Source: Gammaproteobacteria bacterium (lineage in GTDB: Bacteria; Pseudomonadota; Gammaproteobacteria; Burkholderiales; Rhodocyclaceae). Taken from it: DNA of 64,000 bases. Every line of letters begins with the position of its first letter. Position 1 is the stretch's first letter. Shown in pieces: positions 7,808 to 17,204 of this stretch. The notes beneath the pieces are model-generated. The model worked only from the letters and a program-made list of their open reading frames with translations. It ran no database searches and was not told the origin of the DNA. The stretch is from contig JAHJHI010000022.1 in the NCBI GenBank assembly GCA_018824085.1, forward strand, positions 1 through 64,000. The letters are read 5' to 3'. A program made the translations under genes and the position numbers.

Positions 7808-9391
7808 TCATTCCCACTCGATCGTCGCTGGCGGCTTGCCCGAGATGTCATAGACCACGCGATTGATGCCGCGCACTTCGTTGATGATGCGGTTGCTCGC
7901 GCGGCCGAGCAGGCTGTGCGGGAGTTCGGCCCAATGCGCTGTCATGAAATCCTGAGTCTGCACGGCACGCAGCGCGACGACCCATTCGTAGGTGCGGCCG
8001 TCGCCCATGACGCCGACGGATTTCACCGGCAGGAAGACGGCGAAGGCCTGACTGGTGAGGTCGTACCAGCTCTTGCCGGTGGCCGGGTCGATTGTATTGC
8101 GCAGCTCTTCGATGAAGATGGCGTCAGCGCGACGCAGCAGGTCTGCGTATTCGCGATGGATTTCTCCGAGGATGCGCACGCCCAGGCCCGGACCCGGGAA
8201 CGGGTGGCGATACACCATGTCGCGCGGCAGGCCGAGGGCGACCCCCAGTTCGCGCACTTCGTCCTTGAACAGTTCGCGCAGTGGTTCGAGCAGCTTCAGG
8301 CCGAGCGTCTCGGGCAGACCGCCGACGTTGTGGTGCGACTTGATGGTGGTGGCCTTCTTGGACTTGGCGCCGCCGGACTCGATCACGTCCGGATAGATGG
8401 TGCCCTGCGCCAGCCAGCGGGCGGACTTGAGCTTGCGTGCTTCGGACTGGAAAACTTCGACGAATTCGCGGCCGATGATCTTGCGCTTGGCTTCCGGGTC
8501 CGACACGCCCTGAAGGTGGCCAAGGAACTGGTCGGCCGCGTCGACATGCACAACTCGGGCGTGCAGGCGGCCGGCGAACATGTCCATGACAAGCTGGCCT
8601 TCGTTCAGGCGCAACAGGCCGTGGTCGACGAACACGCACGTGAGCTGGTCGCCGATGGCGCGATGGATGAGCGCGGCGGCCACCGACGAATCCACGCCGC
8701 CGGACAGGCCGAGGATCACCTCTTCGTCGCCGACCTGCTCGCGGATGCGCGCAACGGCCTCCTCGATGTAGTCGCCCATGACCCAGTCAGGCGCACAACC
8801 GCAAACGTCGAGCACGAAGCGGCGCAGGATGTCGGCGCCGCGCGCGGTGTGCGTCACTTCCGGATGGAACTGCACGCCGTAGAAGCGGCGATCCTCGTCG
8901 GCGATGCCGGCGATCGGACAGCTGTCGGTCGATGCCATGAGCTTGAAGCCCGGTGGCAGTTCGGTCACCTTGTCGCCGTGGCTCATCCAGACGCGCAGCA
9001 TGCCGTGACCTTTTTCGGTACGGAAATCCTCGATGCCTTCGAGCAGCTTCGTGTGGCCGCGCGCGCGCATTTCGGCGTAGCCGAATTCACGCACCGTGCC
9101 CGCCTCGACCTTCCCGCCCAATTGCTGCGCCATCGTCTGCATGCCGTAGCAGATGCCGAGCACCGGCACGCCAAGTTCGAACACCGACTGCGGCGCACGA
9201 TCGGTCGCCTCTTCATAGGCGGACATGTGGCTGCCGGACAGAATGACACCGTGCGCGCCGAACGCACGCACGAAGTCGTCACTCACGTCGGCGGGGTGAA
9301 TTTCGCAAAAGACGTTCGCCTCGCGCACGCGACGAGCGATGAGCTGGGTGACCTGGGAGCCGAAATCGAGGATCAGTATCTTGTTGTGCAT
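7808..9391 (-). CDS. guaA: GMP synthase (glutamine-hydrolysing)
   Basis: The 527-residue enzyme converts XMP, ATP and glutamine to GMP. The N-terminal class I amidotransferase domain carries the nucleophile Cys in GICYGMQ, and the ATP pyrophosphatase domain carries the P-loop SGGVDSS. The C-terminal dimerisation domain ends KPPATIEWE. The ATG at 9391 ([13 protein letters not shown]) matches the family start. The stop codon side is the ICE insertion site, and the coding sequence is intact. It follows guaB in the same direction across an 81-base gap. Confidence 0.97.
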   Translation of the reverse strand: MHNKILILDFGSQVTQLIARRVREANVFCEIHPADVSDDFVRAFGAHGVILSGSHMSAYEEATDRAPQSVFELGVPVLGICYGMQTMAQQLGGKVEAGTVREFGYAEMRARGHTKLLEGIEDFRTEKGHGMLRVWMSHGDKVTELPPGFKLMASTDSCPIAGIADEDRRFYGVQFHPEVTHTARGADILRRFVLDVCGCAPDWVMGDYIEEAVARIREQVGDEEVILGLSGGVDSSVAAALIHRAIGDQLTCVFVDHGLLRLNEGQLVMDMFAGRLHARVVHVDAADQFLGHLQGVSDPEAKRKIIGREFVEVFQSEARKLKSARWLAQGTIYPDVIESGGAKSKKATTIKSHHNVGGLPETLGLKLLEPLRELFKDEVRELGVALGLPRDMVYRHPFPGPGLGVRILGEIHREYADLLRRADAIFIEELRNTIDPATGKSWYDLTSQAFAVFLPVKSVGVMGDGRTYEWVVALRAVQTQDFMTAHWAELPHSLLGRASNRIINEVRGINRVVYDISGKPPATIEWE

Positions 9392-9425
9392 GGCGCAGTA
9401 CACGGAAAGGGGCGGGGTCAGAAAT

Positions 9426-9453
9426 GCGAAGACCGGCCTCGGCCGGTCATCGC
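9426..9453 (-). other. Hairpin between guaB and guaA
   Basis: GACCGGCC-TC-GGCCGGTC (9431-9448) is a perfect 8-bp inverted repeat. It is extended by GCGA/TCGC arms across one A-A mismatch. It sits in the guaB-guaA gap with no T-run after it in the direction of transcription, so it is more likely an mRNA-stability or attenuation structure than a full terminator. Confidence 0.5.
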
Positions 9454-9472
9454 TCGCAGCGTTGCCAGTACG

Positions 9473-10933
9473 TCAGTCGACGTGATAGTTCGGAGCTTCC
9501 TTGGTGATCTGAACGTCGTGCACATGCGACTCGCGGATGCCGGCGGACGTGATCTCGACGAATTGCGCCTTTGTGCGCATTTCATCGACCGTTGCAGCGC
9601 CGCAATAACCCATCGACGCGCGCAGGCCGCCCATCAGCTGGGTGATCACATTGACCACCGGCCCCTTGTAAGGCACACGCCCTTCAACGCCTTCCGGCAC
9701 CAGCTTGTCCGCATTGGACGCCGGGTCCTGGAAGTAGCGGTCGGCCGCACCCTGCTGCATCGCGCCGAGCGAACCCATTCCGCGGTAAGACTTGTACGAA
9801 CGCCCCTGGAACAGCTCGATCTCGCCGGGCGCCTCTTCGGTGCCTGCGAGCAGGCCGCCGAGCATGACGGCGTTGGCGCCAGCGGCGATCGCTTTGGAAA
9901 TGTCACCCGAGAAGCGAATGCCGCCGTCAGCGATCATCGGCACGTCGGTCGATGACAACGCTGTTGCCACGTTGTCGATCGCGGTGATCTGCGGTACGCC
10001 CACACCGGCAACAATGCGCGTGGTGCAGATGGAGCCGGGGCCGATACCGACCTTCACGCCGTCCGCACCGGCGTCGACCAGTGCGCGGGCAGCGTCGGCC
10101 GTGGCAATGTTGCCGCCGATCACATCCACGTGCGGGAACGAGCGCTTGACCCAGCTCACACGGTCGAGCACGCCCTGCGAATGCCCATGTGCGGTATCGA
10201 CGACAATGAGGTCGACGCCGGCTTCGGCCAGTGCGGCGGCACGCTCTTCCGTGCCCTCGCCCACACCCACCGCCGCGCCGACGCGCAGCCGGCCGTGGCC
10301 GTCCTTCGCAGCCAGCGGGTGTTCGGTCGCCTTGAGCATGTCCTTGACGGTGATGAGGCCGCGCAGCGAATCATCTTCGCCGAGCACCAGCACGCGTTCG
10401 AGACGGTTGCGGTGCATGAGCACGCGGGCTTCGTCGAGCGACGCCCCCTCGGGCACGAAGATCAGGCGCTCGCGCGGCGTCATGATGCGCGATACGGGCT
10501 GGTTCAGATTGGTTTCGAAGCGCAGGTCGCGATTGGTCACGATGCCGATGACGCGCTGGCCATCAACCACCGGAAAGCCGGAAATCCGGTGCTGCCGTGT
10601 CAACGCCAGCAGCTCCGCGACCGTCATGTCAGGGGAGATCGTGATCGGATCTTTCAGCACGCCTGCTTCGAAGCGCTTCACCTTCGACACTTCGGCCGCC
10701 TGCGCCTTGATAGAGAGATTCTTGTGGATGATGGCAAGACCGCCCTCCTGCGCGAGCGCGATCGCGAGACGCGCTTCGCTGACCGTGTCCATGGCGGCGG
10801 ACAACAGCGGAATATTGACGCGGATGTTGCGGGAGATCCGGGTGCTCAGGCTGACGTCGCGCGGCAATACGTTGGAATGGGCCGGGACGAGGAGGACATC
10901 ATCGAAGGTCAGCGCCTTCTGGATAACACGCAT
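9473..10933 (-). CDS. guaB: IMP dehydrogenase
   Basis: The 486-residue enzyme oxidises IMP to XMP with NAD, the committed step of GMP synthesis and the step before GuaA. It is a TIM barrel with two inserted CBS domains (about residues 95-205). The catalytic loop [15 protein letters not shown] carries the active Cys, and the flap [16 protein letters not shown] is present. The ATG at 10933 ([18 protein letters not shown]) matches the family; the open frame extends further upstream but is not conserved-looking. A TATAAT box lies on the minus strand at 10966-10961. Confidence 0.97.
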   Translation of the reverse strand: MRVIQKALTFDDVLLVPAHSNVLPRDVSLSTRISRNIRVNIPLLSAAMDTVSEARLAIALAQEGGLAIIHKNLSIKAQAAEVSKVKRFEAGVLKDPITISPDMTVAELLALTRQHRISGFPVVDGQRVIGIVTNRDLRFETNLNQPVSRIMTPRERLIFVPEGASLDEARVLMHRNRLERVLVLGEDDSLRGLITVKDMLKATEHPLAAKDGHGRLRVGAAVGVGEGTEERAAALAEAGVDLIVVDTAHGHSQGVLDRVSWVKRSFPHVDVIGGNIATADAARALVDAGADGVKVGIGPGSICTTRIVAGVGVPQITAIDNVATALSSTDVPMIADGGIRFSGDISKAIAAGANAVMLGGLLAGTEEAPGEIELFQGRSYKSYRGMGSLGAMQQGAADRYFQDPASNADKLVPEGVEGRVPYKGPVVNVITQLMGGLRASMGYCGAATVDEMRTKAQFVEITSAGIRESHVHDVQITKEAPNYHVD

Positions 10934-10960
10934 GACAACTTTCCCAACTAGCAAAAACGT

Positions 10961-10966
10961 ATTATA
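10961..10966 (-). promoter_or_regulatory. Probable -10 box of the guaBA promoter
   Basis: The minus strand carries a perfect TATAAT 28 bases before the guaB ATG. No clear -35 hexamer is visible 16-18 bases upstream, so it may need an activator, or the true -10 may be elsewhere. Confidence 0.45.
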
Positions 10967-11056
10967 CGCTGGTCGGCGCAGCCGGCCGAGCAGCCCGTGC
11001 GGGCAATCCGGGTTGTGCGCCGGACATTGAACACCATCCGAGCAGGAGTGCATCAC

Positions 11057-11494
11057 GTGTCACACCGCCTCACCGCAATCATCCTTCTCTGCCTGCCGCT
11101 TGCCGCGGCCGCCGAGGTCTACCAGTACCGCGACGCCCAGGGCCGCACCGTCTATTCCGACACTCCGCCACCCGGCGTCAATGCGACGAAGAAGGACCTG
11201 AACGTCACACGCCAGTCCGAAGAAGCGACGCGCGCGCTTGACGAGAAGATGCAGGGGTTCGAGAAGCGGCGCGAGGAAGCCGCCAGCAACGAAGCCAAAC
11301 AGGCAAAGGAAAAGGCCGAGCGGGCGCTCGCGTCAGAAAACTGCACGAAGGCGCGCAACAAGCTCGCCGCGCTGCAGTCCGGCCAGCGCATCGTGCGCTA
11401 CAACGCGGCCGGTGAGCGCGAATTCGTCGACGACGCAAGCCGCGCCACGGAAACGGAGCAAGCGCAGGCGTCGGTCGCCGAATGGTGCAAGTGA
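11057..11494 (+). CDS. DUF4124-domain periplasmic protein
   Basis: A GTG start at 11057 is chosen because AGGAG lies at 11043-11047 and the first residues form a signal peptide ([20 protein letters not shown]). The mature protein opens with [20 protein letters not shown], the DUF4124 signature. A charged coiled-coil-like middle (about residues 45-100) and a C-terminal tail follow. Two cysteines (NCTKAR and EWCK) could form a disulphide. DUF4124 proteins are common periplasmic proteins of beta- and gammaproteobacteria with no established role. It is divergent from guaB. Confidence 0.8.
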   Translation: MSHRLTAIILLCLPLAAAAEVYQYRDAQGRTVYSDTPPPGVNATKKDLNVTRQSEEATRALDEKMQGFEKRREEAASNEAKQAKEKAERALASENCTKARNKLAALQSGQRIVRYNAAGEREFVDDASRATETEQAQASVAEWCK

Positions 11495-11540
11495 ATGCCG
11501 GTTCGCCACCCGGCGCCGGAGTCCGTCAGCGTACCCGCTC

Positions 11541-11864
11541 TCACGCGCCGGGCTCGGCGTCCCCGCCGCCCTTCTTCAGCACCTTGCCTTCGGCCGCGCG
11601 GGCCCGGCGCACCTCCTTCGGGTCGGCGATCAGCGCGCGGTAGATTTCCACCCGGTCGCGATCGCGCAATACCTGATCGGCCTTGACCAGCTTGGCGAAC
11701 ACGCCAAGCTTGTTGCGCGCGAGATCGATGTCCGGGTATTTCTGCAGCAGGCCGGACGCCTCGACCGCCTGATGGGCCGTGGCACCTTCCGGCAATTCCA
11801 TGGTCACGATGTCCTGGCGCTCGGGCAGCGCATACGCCACCTCCACGCGGATCCTGTCGTTCAT
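11541..11864 (-). CDS. rnfH: RnfH family protein (UPF0125)
   Basis: A 107-residue ubiquitin-fold protein (beta-grasp) starting MNDRIRVEVAYALPERQDIV. It has the conserved LGVFAKLVKADQVLRDRDRVEIYRAL pattern of RnfH, also called RatB. The ratA gene lies immediately upstream with one base between them, which is the usual ratA-ratB pair. Its biochemical role is unclear. The Lys/Ala-rich C-terminus is longer than the core fold needs. Confidence 0.88.
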   Translation of the reverse strand: MNDRIRVEVAYALPERQDIVTMELPEGATAHQAVEASGLLQKYPDIDLARNKLGVFAKLVKADQVLRDRDRVEIYRALIADPKEVRRARAAEGKVLKKGGGDAEPGA

Positions 11865-11865
11865 G

Positions 11866-12306
11866 TCAGCCTCCTGATCCGTAGACGCGGTCCGCCTGCC
11901 TGACGAAGGCGTCGACGAACGTATTGGCGATGTGGTTGAACACCGGCCCCACGACCTTCTCTATCAGCCGGCTGGAAAACTCGTAATGAAGATTGAATTC
12001 GACCTTGCATGCGCCCTCGCCCAGCGGCGTGAAGGCCCAGTTGCCATCAAGCATCCTGAACGGTCCTTCGACCAGACGGATCGTCATGCTGCGTGGAAAC
12101 TCCTTGGTGTTGGCCGTCGCAAAATGCGCTTTCACGCCATGGTATTTGATGTCGATGCGCGCACGCGTAAGCGTGTCGCTGCGCTCGATCACTTCTGCGC
12201 CGCCACACCAGGGCAGGAACTGCGGGTAGTGTTCCACACCATCGACGAGGCGGAACATCTGTTCGGCGCTGCGCTCGATGAGCACGGTTTTTCGGACTTC
12301 AGCCAT
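11866..12306 (-). CDS. ratA: RatA / Coq10-like START-domain protein
   Basis: A 146-residue protein (MAEVRKTVLIERSAEQMFRL) with the START-like polyketide-cyclase fold shared by Coq10 and RatA. The conserved VEHYPQFLPWCGGAEV and a C-terminal NTFVDAFVRQADRVY are present. In E. coli RatA is described as binding the 50S ribosomal subunit, while homologues bind ubiquinone; the sequence does not decide which. It is divergent from smpB, the usual neighbourhood. No toxin claim is made from sequence. Confidence 0.9.
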   Translation of the reverse strand: MAEVRKTVLIERSAEQMFRLVDGVEHYPQFLPWCGGAEVIERSDTLTRARIDIKYHGVKAHFATANTKEFPRSMTIRLVEGPFRMLDGNWAFTPLGEGACKVEFNLHYEFSSRLIEKVVGPVFNHIANTFVDAFVRQADRVYGSGG

Positions 12307-12309
12307 GTC

Positions 12310-12399
12310 ATCAAAAGGTAAAATCCCGATTCTAGCCGGGCCACCGCCCGCCGCGCACCCCTGTCACCCAGCAAGTCCGTCACGCACCGGTCACCAGAC
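12310..12399. promoter_or_regulatory. Divergent ratA / smpB promoter region
   Basis: The 93-base divergent gap contains a plus-strand TAAAAT at 12319-12324 and a minus-strand TAGAAT at 12334-12329. These are candidate -10 boxes for smpB and ratA respectively, about 75 bases before smpB and 20 bases before ratA. No strong -35 is seen. Confidence 0.3.
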
Positions 12400-12846
12400 A
12401 TGAGCATCGCCGAGAACAAGAAAGCCTTTCACGACTATTTCATCGAAGAGCGCTACGAAGCGGGGATGGTGCTCGAAGGCTGGGAAGTGAAAGCCATCCG
12501 CGCCGGCCGTACCCAGCTCAAGGAGGCCTATGTGGTGCTCAAGGGCGAGGAAGTGTACGTCATCGGCATGCACGTATCGCCCCTGACGACAGCATCCACG
12601 CACGTGCATCCCGACCCGACGCGAAGCCGCAAGCTGCTGCTGCACGAAGGGGAGATCAGCAAGCTGATCGGCGCCGTCGAGCGCGCCGGCTATACGCTGG
12701 TACCGCTCAACCTGCATTACACGCGCGGGCGCATCAAGCTGGAAATCGGTCTGGCAAAGGGCAAGAAGCAGTTCGACAAGCGCGAGACCGAAAAAACGCG
12801 CGACTGGGAACGCGAAAAAGCCCGTCTGATGCGCGACCGGATATAG
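12400..12846 (+). CDS. smpB: SsrA-binding protein SmpB
   Basis: A 148-residue beta-barrel protein that binds tmRNA and brings it to stalled ribosomes for trans-translation. The family pattern is seen in [31 protein letters not shown] and [11 protein letters not shown]. The basic C-terminal tail ([17 protein letters not shown]) is the segment that enters the empty mRNA channel. Full length. Confidence 0.97.
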   Translation: MSIAENKKAFHDYFIEERYEAGMVLEGWEVKAIRAGRTQLKEAYVVLKGEEVYVIGMHVSPLTTASTHVHPDPTRSRKLLLHEGEISKLIGAVERAGYTLVPLNLHYTRGRIKLEIGLAKGKKQFDKRETEKTRDWEREKARLMRDRI

Positions 12847-13006
12847 CCCGCGACCTCAACGCGCTGCACCCGAACGGACGCAACCTGATCCGGATCAGGA
12901 TGCGCGCGCACCGCGCCCGCAGCAGTCGGCGCTGCGTGGCGGCGCGCGCACGGGCACTTTCCGGATCAATGCTACAGTTTGAAGACCTCAAGCAAAAAAG
13001 AACGAC
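12847..13006. other. smpB-folK intergenic region with palindrome and GC-rich hairpin
   Basis: CCTGATCCGGATCAGG at 12884-12899 is a perfect 16-base palindrome. Immediately after it, TGCGCGCGC (12901-12909) pairs with GCGCGCGCA (12942-12950) around an inner CGCAGC/GCTGCG stem (12918-12923 and 12931-12936). The hairpin could end smpB transcription, although no T-run follows. The palindrome could be an operator. Neither role is shown. Confidence 0.45.
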
Positions 13007-13537
13007 ATGAGCCGAGAAGCCATTGCCCATATAGGTCTGGGCAGCAATCTTGCAGATCCGGAAGCGCAGGTTCTCGCCGCACTCGATGAAATCGGCGCAA
13101 CACCCGGCATCGTGCTCGAAGGACGTTCGTCGCTCTACCGCACGGCGCCGATCGGCTACGACAACCAGCCTGATTTCATCAATGCGGTAGCGCGGGTACG
13201 TACATCGCTGGCGCCGCAAGCCTTGCTGGACGCGCTGCTGGGCATAGAGCGCAATCACGGCCGCGTGCGCGAGTTCCAGAACGCCCCGCGCACGCTGGAT
13301 CTGGACGTGCTGCTGTACGACGACCGGCAGATCCATACCGACACGCTGAACGTGCCACACCCGCGCGCGCACTTGCGCGCCTTCGTGCTGCTGCCGTTGC
13401 TCGAGGTGTCACCCGATCTTGCGATCCCGGGCATAGGCGCGGCCAGCGCGTGGCTCGCGCATTGTCAGGACCAGCCCATTTCCCGCATCGCGGACGCGAT
13501 GACGGTGCGTCTCGCCGTAGGAAGCGTCGCGCCCTGA
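13007..13537 (+). CDS. folK: 2-amino-4-hydroxy-6-hydroxymethyldihydropteridine pyrophosphokinase
   Basis: The 176-residue enzyme pyrophosphorylates the pterin before FolP in folate synthesis. The signature NAPRTLDLDVLLYDD is present, with HPRAHLRAFVLLPLLEV downstream and IGLGSNL at the start. It is a single gene here. The dihydropteroate synthase gene folP lies 24 kb away in the ftsH cluster. It is convergent with the Nudix gene, with 28 bases between them. Confidence 0.95.
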   Translation: MSREAIAHIGLGSNLADPEAQVLAALDEIGATPGIVLEGRSSLYRTAPIGYDNQPDFINAVARVRTSLAPQALLDALLGIERNHGRVREFQNAPRTLDLDVLLYDDRQIHTDTLNVPHPRAHLRAFVLLPLLEVSPDLAIPGIGAASAWLAHCQDQPISRIADAMTVRLAVGSVAP

Positions 13538-13565
13538 CGCGGTGCCGACGGCGCTGCCAGCCTTC

Positions 13566-14114
13566 CTAGAAGCCCTGCCGGTAGACGCGCTGCGCCCAGA
13601 TCAGCGCGGACAGCGTCTTTGCGTCCGTCACCTCTCCGTGCCAGACGGCCCTCATCGCCGCTTCCAGTGACAACGCGGTCACTTCCAGAAATTCGCCTTC
13701 ATCGAGCTGTGCGCCGACATGGCGCAGGCCGCGCGCGAGGAAGATTTCGATACGTTCGTCGGAGTAACCGATGCATGGGTGCATTACGCCAAGATGCGTC
13801 CATTCGTCCGCTTCATGGCCGGTTTCTTCCCGCAGCTCGCGCACGGCCGTCTGCGCCGGCGGCTCGCCGGCGTCGATCTTGCCTGCGGGAAATTCGAGGA
13901 AAGTGCGGCGCGGTCCGTAGCGATACTGGCGTTCGAACAGCATGCGCCCGTCCGGCAGGATCGCGATGATGACGACGGCGCCGGGATGGCGCACGTATTC
14001 GCGCAGGGCCGTCTTGCCGTCCGGCAGCGACACCTTGTCCTGATAGACCTTCAGCAGCACGCCGTCATAGACCTGACGGCTGTCCAGCGTGTGTTCCGTC
14101 AGGTCGTCATCCAT
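13566..14114 (-). CDS. Nudix hydrolase, ADP-ribose pyrophosphatase type
   Basis: A 182-residue protein with the full Nudix box GKIDAGEPPAQTAVRELREE followed by TG (residues about 94-116). Upstream are FERQYRYGPRRTFLEFPAG, characteristic of the NudF/ADP-ribose pyrophosphatase branch. It probably hydrolyses ADP-ribose or related nucleotide sugars. It lies 13 bases downstream of nuoN and may be the last gene of the nuo transcript. Exact substrate is not deducible. Confidence 0.88.
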   Translation of the reverse strand: MDDDLTEHTLDSRQVYDGVLLKVYQDKVSLPDGKTALREYVRHPGAVVIIAILPDGRMLFERQYRYGPRRTFLEFPAGKIDAGEPPAQTAVRELREETGHEADEWTHLGVMHPCIGYSDERIEIFLARGLRHVGAQLDEGEFLEVTALSLEAAMRAVWHGEVTDAKTLSALIWAQRVYRQGF

Positions 14115-14127
14115 GTGCCGGCTTCGC

Positions 14128-15609
14128 CTAGTTCAGCGTCTGGCCGAGAGCCGACGCGCACAGCGCCAGCAGCGGCTGCGGCATCAGGCCGAGCAGCGCG
14201 ATGGCCAGACCATTGACCGACAGCAGTGCGCGCATTTCGCCGGACGCCGTGATGGGCGTTTCATCCAGTGGCGCATCGAAGTACATCAGCTTGACGACGC
14301 GCAGGTAGAAGAAGGCGCCGACCAGCGACATCATCACCGCAAACACCGCGGTGTAGAGATAGCCGGCGGCCACGACGGCCTGGAGCACGGCCAGCTTGGC
14401 GAAGAAGCCGACGAAGAACGGGATGCCGGCCATCGAGAACATGACCATCATGAGCACCGCGGCAAACCACGGACTGCGGCGGTTCAGGCCCTTGAGGTCT
14501 TCCAGCTCGTCGGCTTCGACACCGGCGCGACTCATCAGCAGCAAGGTGCCGAAGGCGGCGGCGCTCATCAGCACGTAGGCGATGGTGTAGAACATCGCGC
14601 TGCCAAAGGCGTAGGACAGGTGAATGTCACCCGACGCATGCAGTTCGATGACGCCGCTGACCAGTCCGAGCAGCATGAAGCCCATGTGCGAAATGGTCGA
14701 ATAGGCCAGCATGCGCTTCATGTTCGTCTGCGCGATGGCAACGATGTTGCCGAGCGCGATCGACAGCACGGCAAGCAGCATGAGCATTTGCTGCCATTCG
14801 CTGGCCAGCGCGGGAAGGCCGTCGACAAGCAGGCGGATCGCCATGGCAAAGCCGGCGAGCTTGGGCGCCGAGCCGATCAGCAGCGTGATCGGCGTCGATG
14901 CGCCGTGATAGACGTCCGGAATCCACATGTGGAACGGCACCACGCCGATCTTGAATGCCAGCCCGGCGACCAGGAACACCAGGCCGAAGCGCAGCACTTC
15001 CATATTTGTGGTCGGATCCGAGAGCTTGCGCGCAATGGCCGAAATCTCAAGCGTGCCGGTTGCGCCATAAATCATCGACATGCCGTACAGCAACAGGCCG
15101 GACGCCAGCGCACCCAGCACGAAGTACTTCATCGCGGCCTCGGTTGCGCGTGCCGATTCGCGGTCCAGCGCGACCAGCGCGTAGATGGCGAGCGACAGCA
15201 TTTCCAGGCCGAGGTAGAGCGTAAGGAAGTGGTTCGACGAAATCATCACCTGCATGCCGAGCGTCGCAAACAGCACGAGCAGGTAGTACTCGCCGCGTTC
15301 CATGGCTCGCGCCAGCAGGTAGCCACGGCTGTAGATGACGACGGCGAACACCGTCAGGTAGAGGCAGCACTTGAGCACGTCGGCAAGACGGTCGTCGACG
15401 AACATGCCACTGAAAGTCAGCGTCGTGTCAGGACCAGCGGTGCCCGCCTGAATGGCGAAGGCACCGGCCAGCGTGGTCAGCGTCAGCATATAGGGCAGCC
15501 AGCTCTGGCGTTCGGACTTGTACAAATCCGCGAGCAGCACCACGCAGGCCATCACCAGCACGAAAATTTCGGCCGATGCGGGAAAGAGATTGGGCAGTGG
15601 AAAGTTCAT
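14128..15609 (-). CDS. nuoN: NADH-quinone oxidoreductase subunit N
   Basis: A 493-residue polytopic membrane subunit of complex I, of the antiporter-like family (with NuoL and NuoM). It helps couple quinone reduction to proton pumping. The proton_antipo_M domain is seen in [20 protein letters not shown] and [16 protein letters not shown]. It is the last nuo gene, 12 bases after nuoM. Confidence 0.97.
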   Translation of the reverse strand: MNFPLPNLFPASAEIFVLVMACVVLLADLYKSERQSWLPYMLTLTTLAGAFAIQAGTAGPDTTLTFSGMFVDDRLADVLKCCLYLTVFAVVIYSRGYLLARAMERGEYYLLVLFATLGMQVMISSNHFLTLYLGLEMLSLAIYALVALDRESARATEAAMKYFVLGALASGLLLYGMSMIYGATGTLEISAIARKLSDPTTNMEVLRFGLVFLVAGLAFKIGVVPFHMWIPDVYHGASTPITLLIGSAPKLAGFAMAIRLLVDGLPALASEWQQMLMLLAVLSIALGNIVAIAQTNMKRMLAYSTISHMGFMLLGLVSGVIELHASGDIHLSYAFGSAMFYTIAYVLMSAAAFGTLLLMSRAGVEADELEDLKGLNRRSPWFAAVLMMVMFSMAGIPFFVGFFAKLAVLQAVVAAGYLYTAVFAVMMSLVGAFFYLRVVKLMYFDAPLDETPITASGEMRALLSVNGLAIALLGLMPQPLLALCASALGQTLN

Positions 15610-15621
15610 TCTGTGTGTCCG

Positions 15622-17100
15622 TCAGAGCTTGCCAACGGCAACGTGATCGAGCAAGTGGCTCACGGTCGCATGCATGATTTCGGTTACCGGTTGCGGCCAG
15701 ATGCCCATAGCCAGCGTACACCCGGCGAGCACGCCGAGAATCAGCATTTCACGGGCACTGATATCGGTCAGCTCGGCGACCTGGCTGTTGGCCACCTCAC
15801 CGAAGATGACGCGCTTGTACATCCAGAGCGTGTAGGCCGCACCGAGCACCAGCGTGGTTGCCGCCGCCATGCCGATCCAGAAGTTGTACTGGATCGCGCC
15901 GAGCGACACCATGAATTCGCCGACGAAACCGGAGGTCGCGGGCAGCCCCGCATTGGCCATCGCGAACAGCAGGAACAGCGCGGCGAACTTGGGCATCGTG
16001 TTCACCACGCCGCCGTAATCGGCGATGTTGCGGCTGTGCATGCGGTCGTAGAGCACGCCGATGCACAGGAACATCGCAGCGGATACGAAGCCGTGCGAAA
16101 TCATCTGCACCAGTGCGCCTTCGACCCCGAGCGGATTGAAGATGAAGAAACCGAGCGTGACGAAGCCCATGTGCGAGATCGACGAATAGGCGACCAGCTT
16201 CTTCATGTCGGTCTGCGCCAGCGCAACCAGCCCGATATAGATCACTGCGACCAGCGACAGGCCGATGACCACCGGCGCGAAATGTGTCGCCGCATCCGGC
16301 ACGATGGGCAGCGCAAACCGCAGGAAACCATAGGCACCAAGCTTCAGGCCGATGGCGGCCAGCACGGCGGAACCGCCGGTCGGCGCCTCGACGTGGGCAT
16401 CGGGCAACCAGGTGTGCACCGGCCACATCGGGACCTTCACCGCGAAGCTCGCGAAGAAGGCCCAGAAGATCAGTGACTGCGCCGCCATGGCCAGCGGTTC
16501 GCGGTGCCAGTCGAGAATCGCGAAGCTGCCGCTCTTGTGGAACAGGTAGAGCAGCGCAACAAGCATCAGCAGCGAGCCGAGCAAGGTGTAAAGGAAGAAC
16601 TTCAACGCGGCATAGACACGGTTCTTGCCACCCCACACGCCGATCACCAGATACAGCGGAATCAGCGACGATTCGAAGAAGACATAGAACAGGATGCCGT
16701 CGAGCGAACTGAAGATGCCGTTGAGCAGGCCCGACATGATGAGGAATGCCGCAAAGTACTGGGACGGCTTGTATTCGATCACCTGCCACCCAGCCATCAC
16801 GACGAGCAGCGTGATGAAGCTGTTGAGGATGACGAAGGGCATCGAAATGCCGTCGACACCCAAGTGGTAGTTGATGTTGTAGTCGCGCACCCAGGGCGTG
16901 AGCTCGACAAACTGCATGGCCGCGCTCGACGCATCGAAGCCGCTGTACAGCGGCAGCGTCACGAGGAAGCCGGCCGCGGCCACGACCAGCGCGATCAGTT
17001 TGGAAAACGCGACATTGCGGCCGTCGCCGCTGGCCAGCACGAGTGCGCCACCGGCAATCGGCAACCAGATGGCAAGACTGAGAAGGGGAATATCGGTCAT
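15622..17100 (-). CDS. nuoM: NADH-quinone oxidoreductase subunit M
   Basis: A 492-residue antiporter-like proton-pumping subunit of complex I. VDGISMPFVIL, the Glu in FYVFFESSLIPLYLVIG and KKLVAYSSISHMGFVTLG are the conserved helices with key Glu and Lys residues. A 104-base gap with a hairpin separates it from nuoL, which is unusual in an operon otherwise packed with overlaps. Confidence 0.97.
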   Translation of the reverse strand: MTDIPLLSLAIWLPIAGGALVLASGDGRNVAFSKLIALVVAAAGFLVTLPLYSGFDASSAAMQFVELTPWVRDYNINYHLGVDGISMPFVILNSFITLLVVMAGWQVIEYKPSQYFAAFLIMSGLLNGIFSSLDGILFYVFFESSLIPLYLVIGVWGGKNRVYAALKFFLYTLLGSLLMLVALLYLFHKSGSFAILDWHREPLAMAAQSLIFWAFFASFAVKVPMWPVHTWLPDAHVEAPTGGSAVLAAIGLKLGAYGFLRFALPIVPDAATHFAPVVIGLSLVAVIYIGLVALAQTDMKKLVAYSSISHMGFVTLGFFIFNPLGVEGALVQMISHGFVSAAMFLCIGVLYDRMHSRNIADYGGVVNTMPKFAALFLLFAMANAGLPATSGFVGEFMVSLGAIQYNFWIGMAAATTLVLGAAYTLWMYKRVIFGEVANSQVAELTDISAREMLILGVLAGCTLAMGIWPQPVTEIMHATVSHLLDHVAVGKL

Positions 17101-17173
17101 TTCTTTATTTGTTCGGCCCGCTCAAGAGCCGGATACGGCCCATTGCGCACAAGCGCTCCCTCGAATCACAGGC

Positions 17174-17199
17174 GGCGGACGGCGCCCTCACCGTCCGCC
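17174..17199 (-). other. Hairpin in the nuoL-nuoM gap
   Basis: GGCGGACGG (17174-17182) and CCGTCCGCC (17191-17199) form a perfect 9-bp stem with an 8-base loop. It lies in the 104-base nuoL-nuoM spacer, the longest inside the nuo operon. There is no T-run after it, so processing or stabilisation of the nuo message is more likely than termination. Confidence 0.5.
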
Positions 17200-17204
17200 C
17201 CGCA

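Noticed and set aside
7916-9955. 679-codon plus-strand open frame opposite guaA and part of guaB
   Set aside because: It spans two well-supported genes on the other strand and has the composition of an antisense shadow.
10997-11056. Longer start for the DUF4124 protein at 10997
   Set aside because: The extra 20 residues precede the signal peptide, overlap the guaB promoter area and have no ribosome-binding site, whereas the GTG at 11057 does.
14089-16476. Long open frame of 795 codons on the plus strand opposite nuoN and nuoM
   Set aside because: It is rich in His, Arg, Gln and Glu, as expected from the complement of hydrophobic membrane codons. The minus-strand nuo genes explain the region fully.
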